Source of the DNA: Hysterangium stoloniferum
Lineage: Eukaryota; Basidiomycota; Agaricomycetes; Hysterangiales; Hysterangiaceae
NCBI GenBank assembly: GCA_015178975.1
Contig: WHVD01000009.1
Location: 310,001 to 374,000, forward strand
DNA length: 64,000 nt
Direction of reading: 5' to 3'
Below, in pieces: positions 25,417 to 37,342 of the stretch. Numbering within the stretch: position 1 is the stretch's first letter; each line of letters begins with the position of its first letter. The notes below the pieces were generated by a model. The model saw only the letters and a list, made by a program, of their open reading frames with translations. It was not told the DNA's origin and searched no databases. Position numbers and translations under genes: made by a program.

Positions 25417-26092
25417 CTAGAAGGTTTTCGGCCTATTTGCAACAAAGGTCGACTTGACCTTGGAGACACGGTGGGGGAGTGGGAAGCGCAGACCGGGAAC
25501 TAAGAGCTGCTTGATGTATGGACGGCGCACATCCGCAGTCTTCTCAACTTCGACAACACGGAGAATCTGACAAAAGCGGTGTGAGAGAAGGAATATGAAT
25601 ATGATCAAGTCACCTACGTGGATACTCCGGAAACGAGCACGATGCCTAGCAGCCATGTCTTGGTACATGCTGCGGACGGCGTCTGCACGGGTGAGTTCAC
25701 GGAATTCCTATCCACATCTCATGTTCATGAACCGTCCAAGATCGAAAAAACAACCACAAACCTTGTACATGTTGTGGGTTCCCGAACGCGAGTCGTAGCG
25801 CAGCCAGATACCAAAGTTCTTGGGGCGGATGGGCCTCTTTTCGCTAATGACATTTACGCCAACAATTTCACCATTGGCCTTCTTGACCTTTTTAAGTTGT
25901 CTGAGCACAGTAGTCACGTCAATATATGGTCCAATCTAATGCTAATATGCCAGCACACCTCAAGAAGTACCAGAAACGACTCTTAGCAACAACTTCATTT
26001 TTGGCAAAGATACGCATGCGGTAAATCTTTGGGTTGGGCTCTGCCTCTGTAGGCAAGTGGCGACCTAGCACCTGATATTCTTGAAGGACCAT
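25417..26092 (-). CDS. 60S ribosomal protein eL20 (L18a/L20)
   Basis: Four exons: 25959-26092, 25762-25900, 25618-25707 and 25417-25566, 170 aa, close to the usual size. Diagnostic blocks appear in order: [108 protein letters not shown] and [16 protein letters not shown]. eL20 is a structural protein of the large cytosolic subunit. The start is the ATG opening the conserved N terminus. An acceptor about 30 bp upstream and a donor at 26267 suggest a further 5' exon (26268 to about 26391), likely 5' UTR. It shares an upstream region with the divergent OXLD1-like gene. Confidence 0.95.
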
Positions 26093-26267
26093 ATCTGATG
26101 GATGGATGATAAAAGTCTATGAGAGAAAGAAGAGTCAGTCAAAACGTCCATAAGCCTCATCCAGTTCATTCAACATGCATCCATCCCTAATCCAGCTTGT
26201 AACCATTACAAATGACTCTCAACAGCATCTCTGTGACTAGAGCAACGGAATAGCAAAGTGAACTCAC

Positions 26268-26464
26268 GTATAGATGCGGATGGGGACGCGCTCGTCGTGT
26301 GGCTCGACGGTCTTGCGGCGCGGTGTAAAGTTTTGACGGCGTTTGCCGGGTGTGGGAATATCTTACTAATGTCCACTATCTGGACTCCCACCTATGTGTT
26401 TATTCGATTCTATTTTATTCTCGATAACTTTCAACTCTAACTCGATATATCTAGCTAGATTTAC
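26268..26464. promoter_or_regulatory. Shared divergent upstream region of eL20 and OXLD1-like genes
   Basis: The eL20 coding start (minus, 26092) and the OXLD1-like start (plus, 26465) face away from each other over 372 bp. The interval contains a probable 5' exon of eL20. One reading frame of that exon has strongly coding-like composition (IPTPGKRRQNFTPRRKT, HDERVPIRIY), but it does not splice in phase into eL20. The AT-rich part at 26400-26464 is probably the bidirectional promoter. Confidence 0.45.
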
Positions 26465-27056
26465 ATGACTGTTCGCGTGCCATTAGCGCAGTCTACGTTT
26501 GCACGACCTGGCAGAAATCTTGCAGACAGACATGCTCGTCTCATTCGAGAACCTGTCTTTCCTCAAGACAACGTGAAACCTTGCCATGATCGTCAAACCA
26601 CACTCCACATATTTCGAGGCCTGCTTATCCCACGGAGACCTCGTCCTCCTTCAGCAGAAGGTACGTTCATTTGTCTGCTTCACATGGTGGAGCTGGTTAT
26701 TTACAGGCACGATTATCATTGGTTTAGATTGCTGTATGGCGCGCTGTAAAGTATGCGTGCACGATCTGTATTTTGCATCGCTGCAGCAACATCATCGGAA
26801 TATTACCCAGTTCCGCTCCACCCTCGATGATTTGCAAGTCCCACGGCAAGATTGGCCATCTGAGATAAAGGGTGGGGACACATATACCGACGATCGTGTC
26901 AATATGAAGGAAGAAGAGCAGGCGGCTGCTGCTTTCGCTCAGCGAGCATTTCAAGCTATGGATAAATCGGCCAAGGATCCGAGTACGAAGCTTCAAGATG
27001 TTGCCTTAGAAGCTGCGAAACTCGTACTTTGGGTGCTGAGAGGATGTCCAGGGTGA
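26465..27056 (+). CDS. OXLD1-like (oxidoreductase-like domain) protein, probably mitochondrial
   Basis: Two exons, 26465-26660 and 26728-27056, joined in phase 1 to give 174 aa. The splice creates RRPRPPSAEDCCMARCKVCVHDLY, the hallmark of the oxidoreductase-like N-terminal domain: Pro-rich lead, then D-C-C-M-x2-C-x2-C-V-x-D-L-Y, with Cys67, Cys68, Cys72 and Cys75. The following helix FRSTLDDLQVPRQDWPSEI is also typical. The basic N terminus (TVRVPLAQSTFARPGRNLADRHARLIR) suggests mitochondrial targeting. The C terminus adds an Ala-rich helix (EEEQAAAAFAQRAFQAMDK) not general to the family. Animal OXLD1 is mitochondrial and poorly characterised; no enzymatic activity is claimed. Confidence 0.75.
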
Positions 27057-27852
27057 TTTGGAGCAAATAAACATTCGGAAATGGGGCGTCCCTACCTGTA
27101 TTCTCCATTAACGTAAGTTCCTTTCCCGTTTGACTTCATATTGCTGTAGGGTTTTGAAGAGTAATGGATTCCTAGTGTTTAATCCAGGTTCCATTGAGGG
27201 CCAACATAGTCACCGCTCTCGCACCTCCTGCATTCTGTCAAGGGTACTTAAGGCCGATGTTTATCCTTATACATCAGAAATCAATTAATGGCCCCCTGTC
27301 TCTCTCGGCTGGAGCGGTATGGATACTCCACATCCCTTCATAACTATGCTCACTATCTCGTAGATCCGAGAGGTGGAATTTGCATAGGAGTGTGGGGTTC
27401 TTGTTAGGGTCTTTTCACTGTTTGCCCTCGTGATTCCCATCACGGGAGGGCCGACCTAGGATCCGATACTCTCGTGCCAACTGGTTAGTAGATAGTTTAT
27501 CCATTGTCATTTGTTTGTCTGCAGACATCATATACAGCCATTAACTTGAGCTTAAGGTTTCGCTACCTATCTGACATCGTTTTACTTGTACTAGTAGGGT
27601 AATATGTTACTGTTATGAATATAGAGTTGCTGTTGGCTCTGTCATTTTTTGATATTCGTCTCCGATTTTGACTTCCTTGTTTTGGCCTTCCACTGCTACT
27701 TGCAGCTTCAAGTTCAAAAGGACGCAGTTAAAATGTACCCAACTCCGAGTCCAATCTGCCAGTAATAGCCTTCGAAGTTCAGACTTATACTTATAACCTG
27801 CGAACGGGTATTTAAAATACTCCCTTGAACTGAGTCGTTGACGCGAAACACC
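27057..27852. other. Intergenic, promoter of the PrpF-family gene at its right end
   Basis: About 800 bp. No gene recognised. An AT-rich TTTAAAATAC at about 27811 lies 40 bp before the next start codon and may be its core promoter. Confidence 0.4.
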
Positions 27853-29199
27853 ATGTCTCTATATAAGCGCAGTTTCACTAGAATAACACACCTGAATCCC
27901 GATCAAGCATTCCGAGCGAAGAGCATGACACGGCCTTCAAGCTCGAGCTCAACACCACCAAACCCTCTGCCAGCCACATTCATCCGTGGCGGAACCTCAA
28001 AAGGGATATTCATAAACCGCAAACACCTCCCCGTCTCCCGCTCAGAATGGGCCTCAATCTTCCTCGGAATAATGGGTTCTCCAGATCCAGTACATGCCCG
28101 CCAACTAAACGGCATGGGCGGGGGCGTATCATCGCTCTCAAAGATCATCGTTGTCGGCCCACCGTCGCCTTCTCAGGCCGTGCTGGGAATCGATGCGGAG
28201 TACACGTTTGCACAGGTCGGCATTAAGGATGCGGAAATTGATTATTGGGGTAATTGCGGGAATTTGTCGAGTGTTGCGGGGGTTTTTGCTGTCGATGAGG
28301 GGCTGTGTGTTCCCCGCCTCAAGTCGTCTATTTCTGGGGACTCAATCGGCACAGTGCGTTTATGGAACACCAATACTGACAAAGAAATCCATACCACATT
28401 CCCTGTGAGCGGTAATGACTCGCACGCAATTCCCTCGTTGGATTTAGAACAAGTATCTATCGCTGGTGTACCGGGCAAAGCATCCCAAATAATCCTCGAT
28501 TTTGTAAATCCCGCTGGAGCCAGGACTGGAAAACTTCTCCCGACCGGGAAGGCGGTTGATCAAATAACCATCCCTTCTAAAACAGAAAACAAAGGCGTGG
28601 CATTTACAGTATCCCTCGTCGACGCCACAAACCCCTCCGTGTTCGTCTCCTCCGAGGACATATTCGGCAGCATATTTCTCCCTAGCGAAGCTGCATATGT
28701 GCCAAATACGTCGACCCCTAATGAACTACTAGAAACAATCGAGCAAATCCGCAAAGCAGGCGCAGAGGCCATGGGGCTCGATCCTACAGCCCAGGCCCAG
28801 CCCAAAATTGCCATCATCGGATTGCCATCCCGAGATTCAGAGCCGTCCCCATCCCCAGAATCAGACGGCATCCCCGTTGACATGGAGGTGCAGGCCATGT
28901 CCATGGGCGTACTCCACCGCGCAATCCCAATGACAGTCGGACTGGGACTAGGCGTGGCCGCCGCCATCGAAGGCACGGTAGCGCATCGGATTGTCTCTCT
29001 GGCTCGTGCCCGCTACGGCGTCAGTGATTCCGGGGACATTGGGAGCGGTGAGAAGAAATTGAAGCCAGGCCTCGTACGAATCAGACATCCGAGCGGGGTT
29101 GTTGATGTAGGTGCGGAGTTTGCGCCGGATGGGAGTGTGACGAGTGCGAAGGTTGTAAGGACGGGGAGGCGGCTTATGAAGGGGGAGGTGTGGTGGTAA
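27853..29199 (+). CDS. PrpF-family isomerase (DUF453)
   Basis: Single exon, 448 aa, starting at the first in-frame ATG after the promoter. The family signature is complete: FIRGGTSKGIFI (Lys50), GSPDPVHARQLNGMGGGVSS, then YWGNCGNLSS with Cys135. Lys and Cys of these motifs are the catalytic pair proposed for bacterial PrpF, a member of the diaminopimelate-epimerase fold that isomerises methylaconitate in the 2-methylcitrate route of propionate breakdown. Later blocks include MGVLHRAIPMTVGLGLGVAAAI and VRIRHPSGVVDVGAEF. The N-terminal 35 residues are basic and Ser/Thr-rich and could target mitochondria. Fungal members are widespread but their substrates are not established. Confidence 0.9.
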   Translation: MSLYKRSFTRITHLNPDQAFRAKSMTRPSSSSSTPPNPLPATFIRGGTSKGIFINRKHLPVSRSEWASIFLGIMGSPDPVHARQLNGMGGGVSSLSKIIVVGPPSPSQAVLGIDAEYTFAQVGIKDAEIDYWGNCGNLSSVAGVFAVDEGLCVPRLKSSISGDSIGTVRLWNTNTDKEIHTTFPVSGNDSHAIPSLDLEQVSIAGVPGKASQIILDFVNPAGARTGKLLPTGKAVDQITIPSKTENKGVAFTVSLVDATNPSVFVSSEDIFGSIFLPSEAAYVPNTSTPNELLETIEQIRKAGAEAMGLDPTAQAQPKIAIIGLPSRDSEPSPSPESDGIPVDMEVQAMSMGVLHRAIPMTVGLGLGVAAAIEGTVAHRIVSLARARYGVSDSGDIGSGEKKLKPGLVRIRHPSGVVDVGAEFAPDGSVTSAKVVRTGRRLMKGEVWW

Positions 29200-32100
29200 T
29201 ATGTTTGTGCTGTTATTTTGTTGTTTGTCCGGATGGGAGGGGATGTAGAGTGTTTTGCTGTGGATACGGTGAGCTCCCCCCCACCCCCCGTTTTTGGGGG
29301 TGATTATTTTGACTAAATGTGCGAGGGGGCGGAACACTTTGAATTACTACCAAGTTGTTGTAAAAGTAATTGTTCCTTAATGATCAGTTTCGCATCATGC
29401 ATGGACTTAATCATATCCTCGCCCTATGACGCTTTATTAAAGCCCTCAGCATAGGGAATTAGGATGTGGGGATCTAATTTCAGTCATCAAACTATTTCAC
29501 GATTTGAACAAACCCAGGGGTCCAGCGCCCGAGCCCGTAGCCAACCTACGAACAAGAAAGCAATGTACCATCTCTGCCTTTATCGTGTCAATCATTCTGC
29601 GTAAATCGGGCTTGTTGCTACTCTATCCATGATTTTGTTTTGCAGAGCAACTTCTGGCCCATTGGATCGTTTAAATAACTCAGAATGACAATAAGTTCAA
29701 AGAGAACGCTTCGGGTTGTAATAGTTGTTCATCAATGATTGGTGTCGTCTCCCTGCCTAAGCAAACAAGTGCGTGGTCCTGATCATACCTGCATAGTGTT
29801 TTGATATATTTCCTGACGAATATCCAACTCACAGATCATTTTTATTAACCCTCGTCTCCTCCATTGCAACCAAGACTTAATAAAGATTATCTGCTCCTAC
29901 ATCTTTGATTCTGCGTTCTGGCGAATGTTATCCAACGGGTGGACGAGACACCCAAGTCACTGTCGTCTCAGCCTGGACATTCGAACCTATGCTATCTCGC
30001 TAAAGGGAAGGGAGATGTACACTCTCACGTCATTGAAGATTCTCCCATCTGGCTTGAAGGCTTAACATGGGGACAGCAACACGCTACAAACTGATAGCCA
30101 AGTGCTTCGATGCCGCATTGGCATTCACATAATGGTTACCTGTGTGCACATGGTGCTCACACGTCTAGACTGATGGGCGTGGACGCAGAGCAGGTCTGCA
30201 CTGCCAGTGCCACCCATCTGCTGCAACCTGTCCGGCACCACGGAGATGCCAATATGGATCTTATTAGCACCATTCAACTGTGCCTTCTTTTTCGGTAAGG
30301 AAGTGGATTTCCAGCTGAGGCTGAGGGCTGATCTTTCCGCTCCTTCCTTTGTTGATGTCCTCGTCAAGTATTGACAGTTGCGCTAAGCGGCTGGTTCCAG
30401 TAATTAATTAACAGTACATCCCCACTACTTTTACGCGAGTACGCTATGCTACTAGATTACAGGGCTCGACGTTGTCGTCCGTTGGTCATTGAATACAGTC
30501 TACAGCAGGCGCGGCCTGACATGGGTACAACTTGAAGGCAGCACCAGTGCAAGTTCCATAATTGATTGTGGCCATAATATTATTTATCCCCATGTCAAGT
30601 TCCATGGTTAAATTCCTCGATCGCCGATATGGTATGCACTGTTCCGGTCAAACTCATGGTCGGGCAAAGATACGACCATTCATCATTCGGGTATCTGTGG
30701 ATATATCGGATGTCTAGGAGAAACCGTCCGATGAGAATGCTTGAGAGCCTGTTTAAGGAGGCACATGTTTATAGGGAGCAACAAGAACATAATTACATTA
30801 AGACTTACGGTAATGCAACTCCTGCGTATAGAGCTGTGGACTAATTTCACCGTTAATATCGTCTCAGGTAACTTACATAAAACTAATGCTCACAGGCAAG
30901 TGCTGGTGCATCAGGAAGGGCTTATTAAGACATGACGGGCTTCCCATAATATAGAACGACTCACAGCAGAAAAGGCAAAGTCGAGAATGCCAACGAAAAG
31001 ACTAGTTCTACGTTATCCAATTAGTCATTAAGCCAGTGAACTTATAGGATGAAAACCGACATAAAGTACAAGACACCTTCAGGATTCAGGTGGTCAGGAG
31101 TTGAATACAAGTGAGGACTGTTGACAAGACTTACCGCTCCTGAGTATTAATTGGGATAATTTATTCGCTTTTACAGTCTTGTGGCTATTGGCATAGGTTT
31201 TGATCACTTCGACCAGGCAGATCATTGTTACTATAATTTCAAAAGTCAATCTCGAGCCATAAAACAGCCACGACACTGAGGTGGGTTAACGATGGCACTT
31301 TCTTTGTCGTAAAAATTTGACACACTAGTTCTAATAATAAAAGTATCGGAACATTGTACAACAACACAGCCCTGATGTGCACTCACCGCGAAGCCCTGTG
31401 AGCACTGTTCGGTGTACAACTGTATCCCGGAAATTGCGCCTAACCATCAGATGGCCATGAGTGTTCGAATACATTCTGAGTGCATCATGTCTCCTTACCC
31501 AGTCGATGCCAATGACTGAGGTGCCTAACAGCCCTACTAGTGTGAGAATGACCCTGCTGGAGTTCAATAATGCGTAGGTTCTTAATGTCAAAACGGCTGC
31601 CATTGAACGCGGAGGACTTAGTGGCGGAATGCAGGATGTCCGAAGAGTGTAAGCGTACCGACAACTGCTGTTCTTCCAACTATTCCAAGTGCCACGGTAG
31701 TTCGAAAGCCAACAGAACAGCTGGGATAGACTCAATACAATCAGTCAACAATTCTGCGAATTGGGACGCACTAGTGACTCCGTGAGTTGATAACAAGTGT
31801 ATTATTGGAGTGAACATACCTGAAGAAGTGTACTTGTACGTGGTAGCGAAATAACAACGAAAAGAATCTCCGCCACGGGCAGATACCGAACCATGAAGTA
31901 AAGAATCGTGGAGTAGCGAACTTTTGGTTGCCATATTAGATTGATCTCGGAGGGCAGAGTCAACAAGTAATCATAAATCGATGCAGCTATGTCGAATCAG
32001 TGTGCATTTCACAAGATGTAGGTTCAAAGGCTAAATTACTGAATATTCCTATTATTATATATTCATAGAATGTGCTGTTGACAAATATAAGTACGAAGAC

Positions 32101-33090
32101 TCTATCAGTAGACTGGTGAGATACAATCATTGTATCACTTACTTCCACCATCCTCCTACAGCACGGAAGGGTTCAGAGGACATACAGGTAATGGTAAGCT
32201 TAGAGGGGAAGCTGGGACTCTTATGGGGAAATAACACATGCAAAGCATTGCTAAATGAAGCGACAGGTTTCAAAGGGGTATAGCATTTCGATGTCGAAAC
32301 CATCAGGGTAATTAGGGGAATTCTCGGGATTAGTGATCGGGTTTGACACTTGGCAAATCCACCACTCACAGTCACCTTCACTAAGCGACGTCAATCCCGA
32401 GCTCAAGGGCTAAATGTTAATGCCAGTGCAGTCTCGTTTTGGTGTTGAAGGCTGTGCAAATGATATGCAACGAAGAACTTAATGGCATCACTCCCGGCAT
32501 GAAAATCACAAAAAAGGTCTTGGAAAGAGTGATGTCGACAACGTTAAATTCGGTATGCGAGCTGCAAATGGGGATATCACTAAGTAGTTACTTAGGTATA
32601 TAAGGATGAGATATGTCCTCATCCGTTTACAACGAGTTAACCGCCACTCACTCACACAAACGGAAAGTTATTTATAGGATTAGCATTTCAATAGACAAAT
32701 AACTCTTTAAACAAAAACTGGTCTATTTATTGAACAAGTACAGAGAATACTAGGCTGCTGAAACGTTGACGCTCATTGAAACATTCAGCGCTCTTGGAAG
32801 CATGCCGTCGGTGGTTTCCGGCCTAAAAACGGGTGATGCATAACGCGTGGATGCGCCAAGGTGATCCTGTTAGAATTAGTAGACGAAGTGAGTATCCGCA
32901 GGGATGGGCTTGTATGCGGATGAATGAGACACGAAGCGTGCTCTTCAAGCTATGTTTCCAGTCAGTGGATCGATTTTGTTGTAAAGTGGTAACTGTCAAG
33001 ATCCATATCGAGATTATTCTTGTGCAACTTTATGTTATCAATCACTTTTGTTATTGTGTTTTTATTTTCACGAGTCAGGAAAATGCGGCC
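29200..33090. other. Long intergenic stretch, no gene recognised
   Basis: Nearly 4 kb with only short overlapping frames on both strands. The 3' UTR of the PrpF gene is at the left. A G/C homopolymer patch lies at 29276-29300. No LTR ends or tandem repeats were noticed. Confidence 0.4.
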
Positions 33091-33830
33091 TAGCCGCCGC
33101 CGCCCTCATGGTTCCATTCTAAATCGACTGGTTTGTGTCAGGAATAGTATTACCAGTAAATTTTCCACACGACAAGTCATGTTTATAAATGGTGGCCGCA
33201 TGTATTGGTGGAGCAATGCACCAGAGCCTGCTTGTGGTGTAGAGATACGGGACACGATAAGTAAAACTTTGAATGACGTCAGAAATATAAGTATAACTGA
33301 GGAGAGAGTAATAAGATACCTGGTGAAGCTGTTATGCAGATGAGGTCCTCCGCGGCGCCTCCAGATTCGCTAACGGGACCCTCCTCCCAGTGCCGCTACC
33401 GTGCTTAAATGGTAGCACAGGTTTTGATTATTATGACCCCTTTCTCGTTTCTGATAAACACGTTTTTAGGTTCACTCGGAAGTGGCAACGGCATCGTCCT
33501 GCGTTGATGAGTTCTCGTATGACTTGAGGAAGCTGACTTACGATATCAAGAATCTCATTCGAAAGACGAAGAAAGCCAATGATAATAGGATAAAGACGCA
33601 GACGGGGATAGTTTGTATCATATGGATGACATGAGCGATGGCGAGATGGTGCTCGCTGAAGAGGAAGGAGGGGGTGTTGGTATGGCCAAGGAAGGCTGGT
33701 TCGCGAAAGACTGCGCCTTTGATAACTGATATGGGTTCGAGTAAGCTGTATTAGTGACGATGAACAGGACGTGGAGGGCGAGAAGGATGATGATATGTGG
33801 GGTGTGATACTGATCCGTTCGAGCAAGAAG
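33091..33830 (+). pseudogene. Possible degraded gene, family unknown
   Basis: Short segments in changing frames look coding: GASRFANGTLLPVPLPCLNG near 33350-33410, DEFSYDLRKLTYDIKNLIRK near 33500-33560, and acidic runs DDMSDGEMVLAEEE and SDDEQDVEGEKDDD near 33620-33800. They are split by stops that plausible introns only partly remove. It may be a decayed gene or a real gene with many small exons. Confidence 0.25.
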
Positions 33831-34355
33831 TGTAGGACTTTTATTTATTACTTTTTTTATCGGATGTATTATGTTTGCTTATAATAACATACTGAATTAA
33901 AATGCAATTACTTTGGTAATCCTCAGGTACTAAAGTGTTTAATACTTCACTTTCACAGGAAGGAACGATCATGTCCTATAAACTTCAGGTACAACTAAGG
34001 AGAGTCCGTTTGATTGTAATCCTTTCATCGATGGAGGTTATCCATAGATGCCCAATAACTGACGATCTGGCTGGAAACTGGGCTTAGGGTTGGCAAGGAG
34101 TCATCGCAGTCAGCAGTCGAGGCTGGGCCATATCCGCAGTCTTAGCCATGCGTTTGTAGCATTGTTCAACATGAACTATAAGACATACTTTATCATGAAT
34201 GACTGTTGCGTAGGCCAACGCTACGTAGTTCGGAAATGCGATACTTGCGCAGTACCACGAATATCGTCAAGAGACGCGATGCGGACTTTGTATCATCTCA
34301 GACACAACTAATACCTCCGACCCGTTTCCAACCATCCGTCCAAGCTAATCCGAAG

Positions 34356-36722
34356 ATGCAGGCAATTCGCTTGCAAAAGAAGTATCCTCAGGTATCTCAG
34401 GAGGAAATGATTGACCTAGTCAATCGATTCAAGTTGGTGCTTCTCATTTTATTATGTCTTGGACCTGACCGTGACGCTCTCAAGCTCGATTGACACAGAT
34501 ACTCCTGGACGTGTGCCAAAGCCTGCAGTTATATCTGCACTTCAATCCAGTGGTGAATCATATGATTTAGTAAGGGAGACTTTAAAGAACGTGAGCGTGG
34601 ATGCTAGTGGTAAAGTGGAGCTGGAGGACTGGGTCGAGGTGAACATAAGTTTCGTCCATTTTCTAAGTGACGTAACTGATATTTTCTTGTAGCTTATGAC
34701 CAAGCTCAGAGAACAAAAATCGGCTACGACTTTGCTCACAAAGAAGGGAAAAGTCACTGTTCAAGGATCCAATGCCAATGTGAGCCACACCATCAACGAA
34801 GATGAACGCACAGAGTTTACAAGTCATATCAACGGGGTAAAGTGGTGTTATATACTCTCAATGTATCTCTCACTGACAATATGTGTAGGTCCTTGAAGGC
34901 GATTCTGATATCGGCGATCGTCTGCCTATTCCAACAACCACCATGCAACTCTTTGATGAATGCCGAGATGGGTTGATTCTTTGCAAGCTCATCAACGACT
35001 CAGTCCCGGACACTATTGATTCCCGTGTATTGAACAAGCCCACCGCCCGCAAACCATTGAATGCATTCCAAATTACCGAGAACAATAACATCGTCATCAG
35101 CTCCGCGAAAGCTATCGGATGTTCCGTCGTAAACATTGGAAGCTCAGACATTTCCGAGGGCAGAGAGCACTTGATTTTGGGGTTAATATGGCAGATCATT
35201 AGACGTGGATTGCTGGCTCGTGTGGACATCAAGATTCACCCCGAACTGTACCGTCTTTGCGAAGACGGCGAGACTATCGAAGATCTTTTACGGTTGACTC
35301 CAGACCAGATTCTCATTAGATGGTTTAACTATCATTTAAAGGCTGCAGGCTGGCATCGGAGGCAAGTCAAATTATTCTTATTCCGTGAAGATGATGTTTA
35401 TTCTTTCTTCCAGGGTCAACAATTTTAGCAAAGACGTCAACGATGGAGAGAATTACACGGTTCTCCTTAACCAACTTAAACCAGAACAGTGCTCTCGTTC
35501 CCCTCTTCAAACTCGTGATCTTCGTCAGCGTGCCGAGCAGGTTACTTCTTATGTCTTGCGATCATCACCACAAATGTTAACTTTTCTGTCCAGGTTTTAC
35601 AAAATGCGGATGCGATTGGATGCCGGAAATACTTAACTGTCCCGTCATTGCTATCTGGCAATCCCCGTCTTAACCTTGCCTTTGTCGCAAACTTGTTTAA
35701 CAACCATCCTGGTCTCGAGCCTCTCGATGAGCAGGAGGCAAAGGACTACGGTGTTGTCGAGGACTTTGACGCCGAAGGCGAGCGTGAAGCGCGTGTCTTC
35801 ACCCTATGGCTGAACTCATTGGGCGTGGACCCTGCCGTCTACAACCTGTTCGAAAACCTCAAAGACGGCCTTGTCATCCTGCAAGCGTTTGATAAGATTA
35901 TCCCGGGCAGCGTGGTATGGCGCCGTGTTAACAAGCCCAAGGCCGTGGGGGCCAATACACCTGGATTTGTCATCCCTGCCGAGGGAGAGGAAGAGGATGA
36001 AGTCACGGCTGACCGGCCAAGATTAACACGCTTCAAAGCTGTCGAGAACACCAACTATGCCGTTGACCTTGCGAGTCAAAATAAGTTACATATGGTTGGT
36101 GTTCAGGGTGCAGATATTGTCGATGGGACAAGAACTTTGGTTTTAGGACTTGTATGGCAGCTCATGCGGTGTGTTACTTCATTCTTTGTGACTTCTATCG
36201 AGCTTATTTTGGTGGCAGACTGAACATCACGCAAACGCTCTCTAATCTCTCTGGAACGAAGCGCCCGATCTCCGACACGGAGATGCTTAAGTGGGCCAAT
36301 ACTACCGCGCAAAAACACAAACCCTCGGTGAAGCCGATTCGATCATTCAAGGACCCGTCGATCACTACCGGTGTATTCTTCCTTGAGCTTCTTGATGCTA
36401 TGCAACCTGGCATTGTTGATTTCAGCATGGTGTCGAATGTTAGCGAGAATGGCGATTACGAGGAGCGCAGACAGAATGGTGAGATAATTCTTTTACAGTC
36501 GACACGATCGACTTTGACGAGTCGTTTTTTCTAGCCAAATTGGCAATATCGATTGCGCGTAAGATGGAAGCACTTATCTTCCTTGTCCCCGAGGATATTG
36601 TAGATGTCAGACCGCGACTGGTACGTACTCGATGGTGCGAGTGCGAGTACTAAGCTTACAACTCACCTTTTATTTAGATTTTAACATTTGTCGGCAGTTT
36701 GATGAGTCTCGGTCGTGCTTAA
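34356..36722 (+). CDS. Fimbrin/plastin (Sac6/Fim1), actin-bundling protein
   Basis: Nine exons: 34356-34432, 34485-34638, 34693-34836, 34889-35361, 35414-35540, 35594-36168, 36219-36478, 36535-36620 and 36678-36722; all phases close (646 aa). The N terminus (MQAIRLQKKYPQVSQEEMID, NSIDTDTPGRVPKPAVISAL) is the EF-hand-like headpiece of fungal fimbrins. Four calponin-homology domains follow: LFDECRDGLILCKLINDSVP, FNYHLKAAGWHRRVNNFSKD, FTLWLNSLGVDPAVYNLFEN, and TEMLKWANTTAQKHKP. The C terminus is KMEALIFLVPEDIVDVRPRL plus LTFVGSLMS. Fimbrin cross-links actin filaments in patches, cables and the cytokinetic ring. Oddity: the intron after 35361 uses a GC donor (GCAAGT), needed to make RRVNNFSKDV. 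Length and order match the family. Confidence 0.95.
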
Positions 36723-37342
36723 TTAAACTTATTCAGGTTCGTTCAAGGTCGGAGGTGACTTTGTAGGCTTCTTTCTGTACGAACGAGGGTTTCTTAATGC
36801 CCAGAATGGATTGTACGTCTGTGTCAGAAACACGATCACGAATATGAATGCAATGAATTCAAGAAGTTACTTATATTTGTATTCTGAGGAGGGAATACGG
36901 AATATACCCACTGTTATATTAGTAGTCCTCGCATTATCGATGTTAGTGGTGGAGCCAACTTTGCTGTTGATTTGTCACCCCCCAAGCATTGATCGAATTG
37001 AAGTGATTCGAGGGGCGCAAAAAGGCAAGATGGCACGGATTTCGAGTATTATTGATGCAGTGGAAAGGCAGTGGTGTTCCATTGCCAGTATAAGCGGTAG
37101 TACATATAAAACAATCCAACTGTTCTAGGCCACTAATCCCACACTCCAGAAAGATCCAGATTCGAAGCGCTTTAGGGCTTTGTAGTTAGCTATCGAGTAG
37201 CCAGGGATAGAACACCAACTTACGCTCCGAGATAGAGTCGATTTACAGTCATTCGGCCTACGCAAAATAATGCTCATGCTGTCTGAAGCTGTAAATGAAT
37301 GATGTTCTCCAGTCCCAAAATTGTTACGCGAAGTGACTGTGA
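36723..37342. other. Intergenic between fimbrin and the second NLR copy
   Basis: About 620 bp with the fimbrin 3' UTR. No gene recognised. Similarity to the first NLR copy begins at 37343. Confidence 0.4.
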
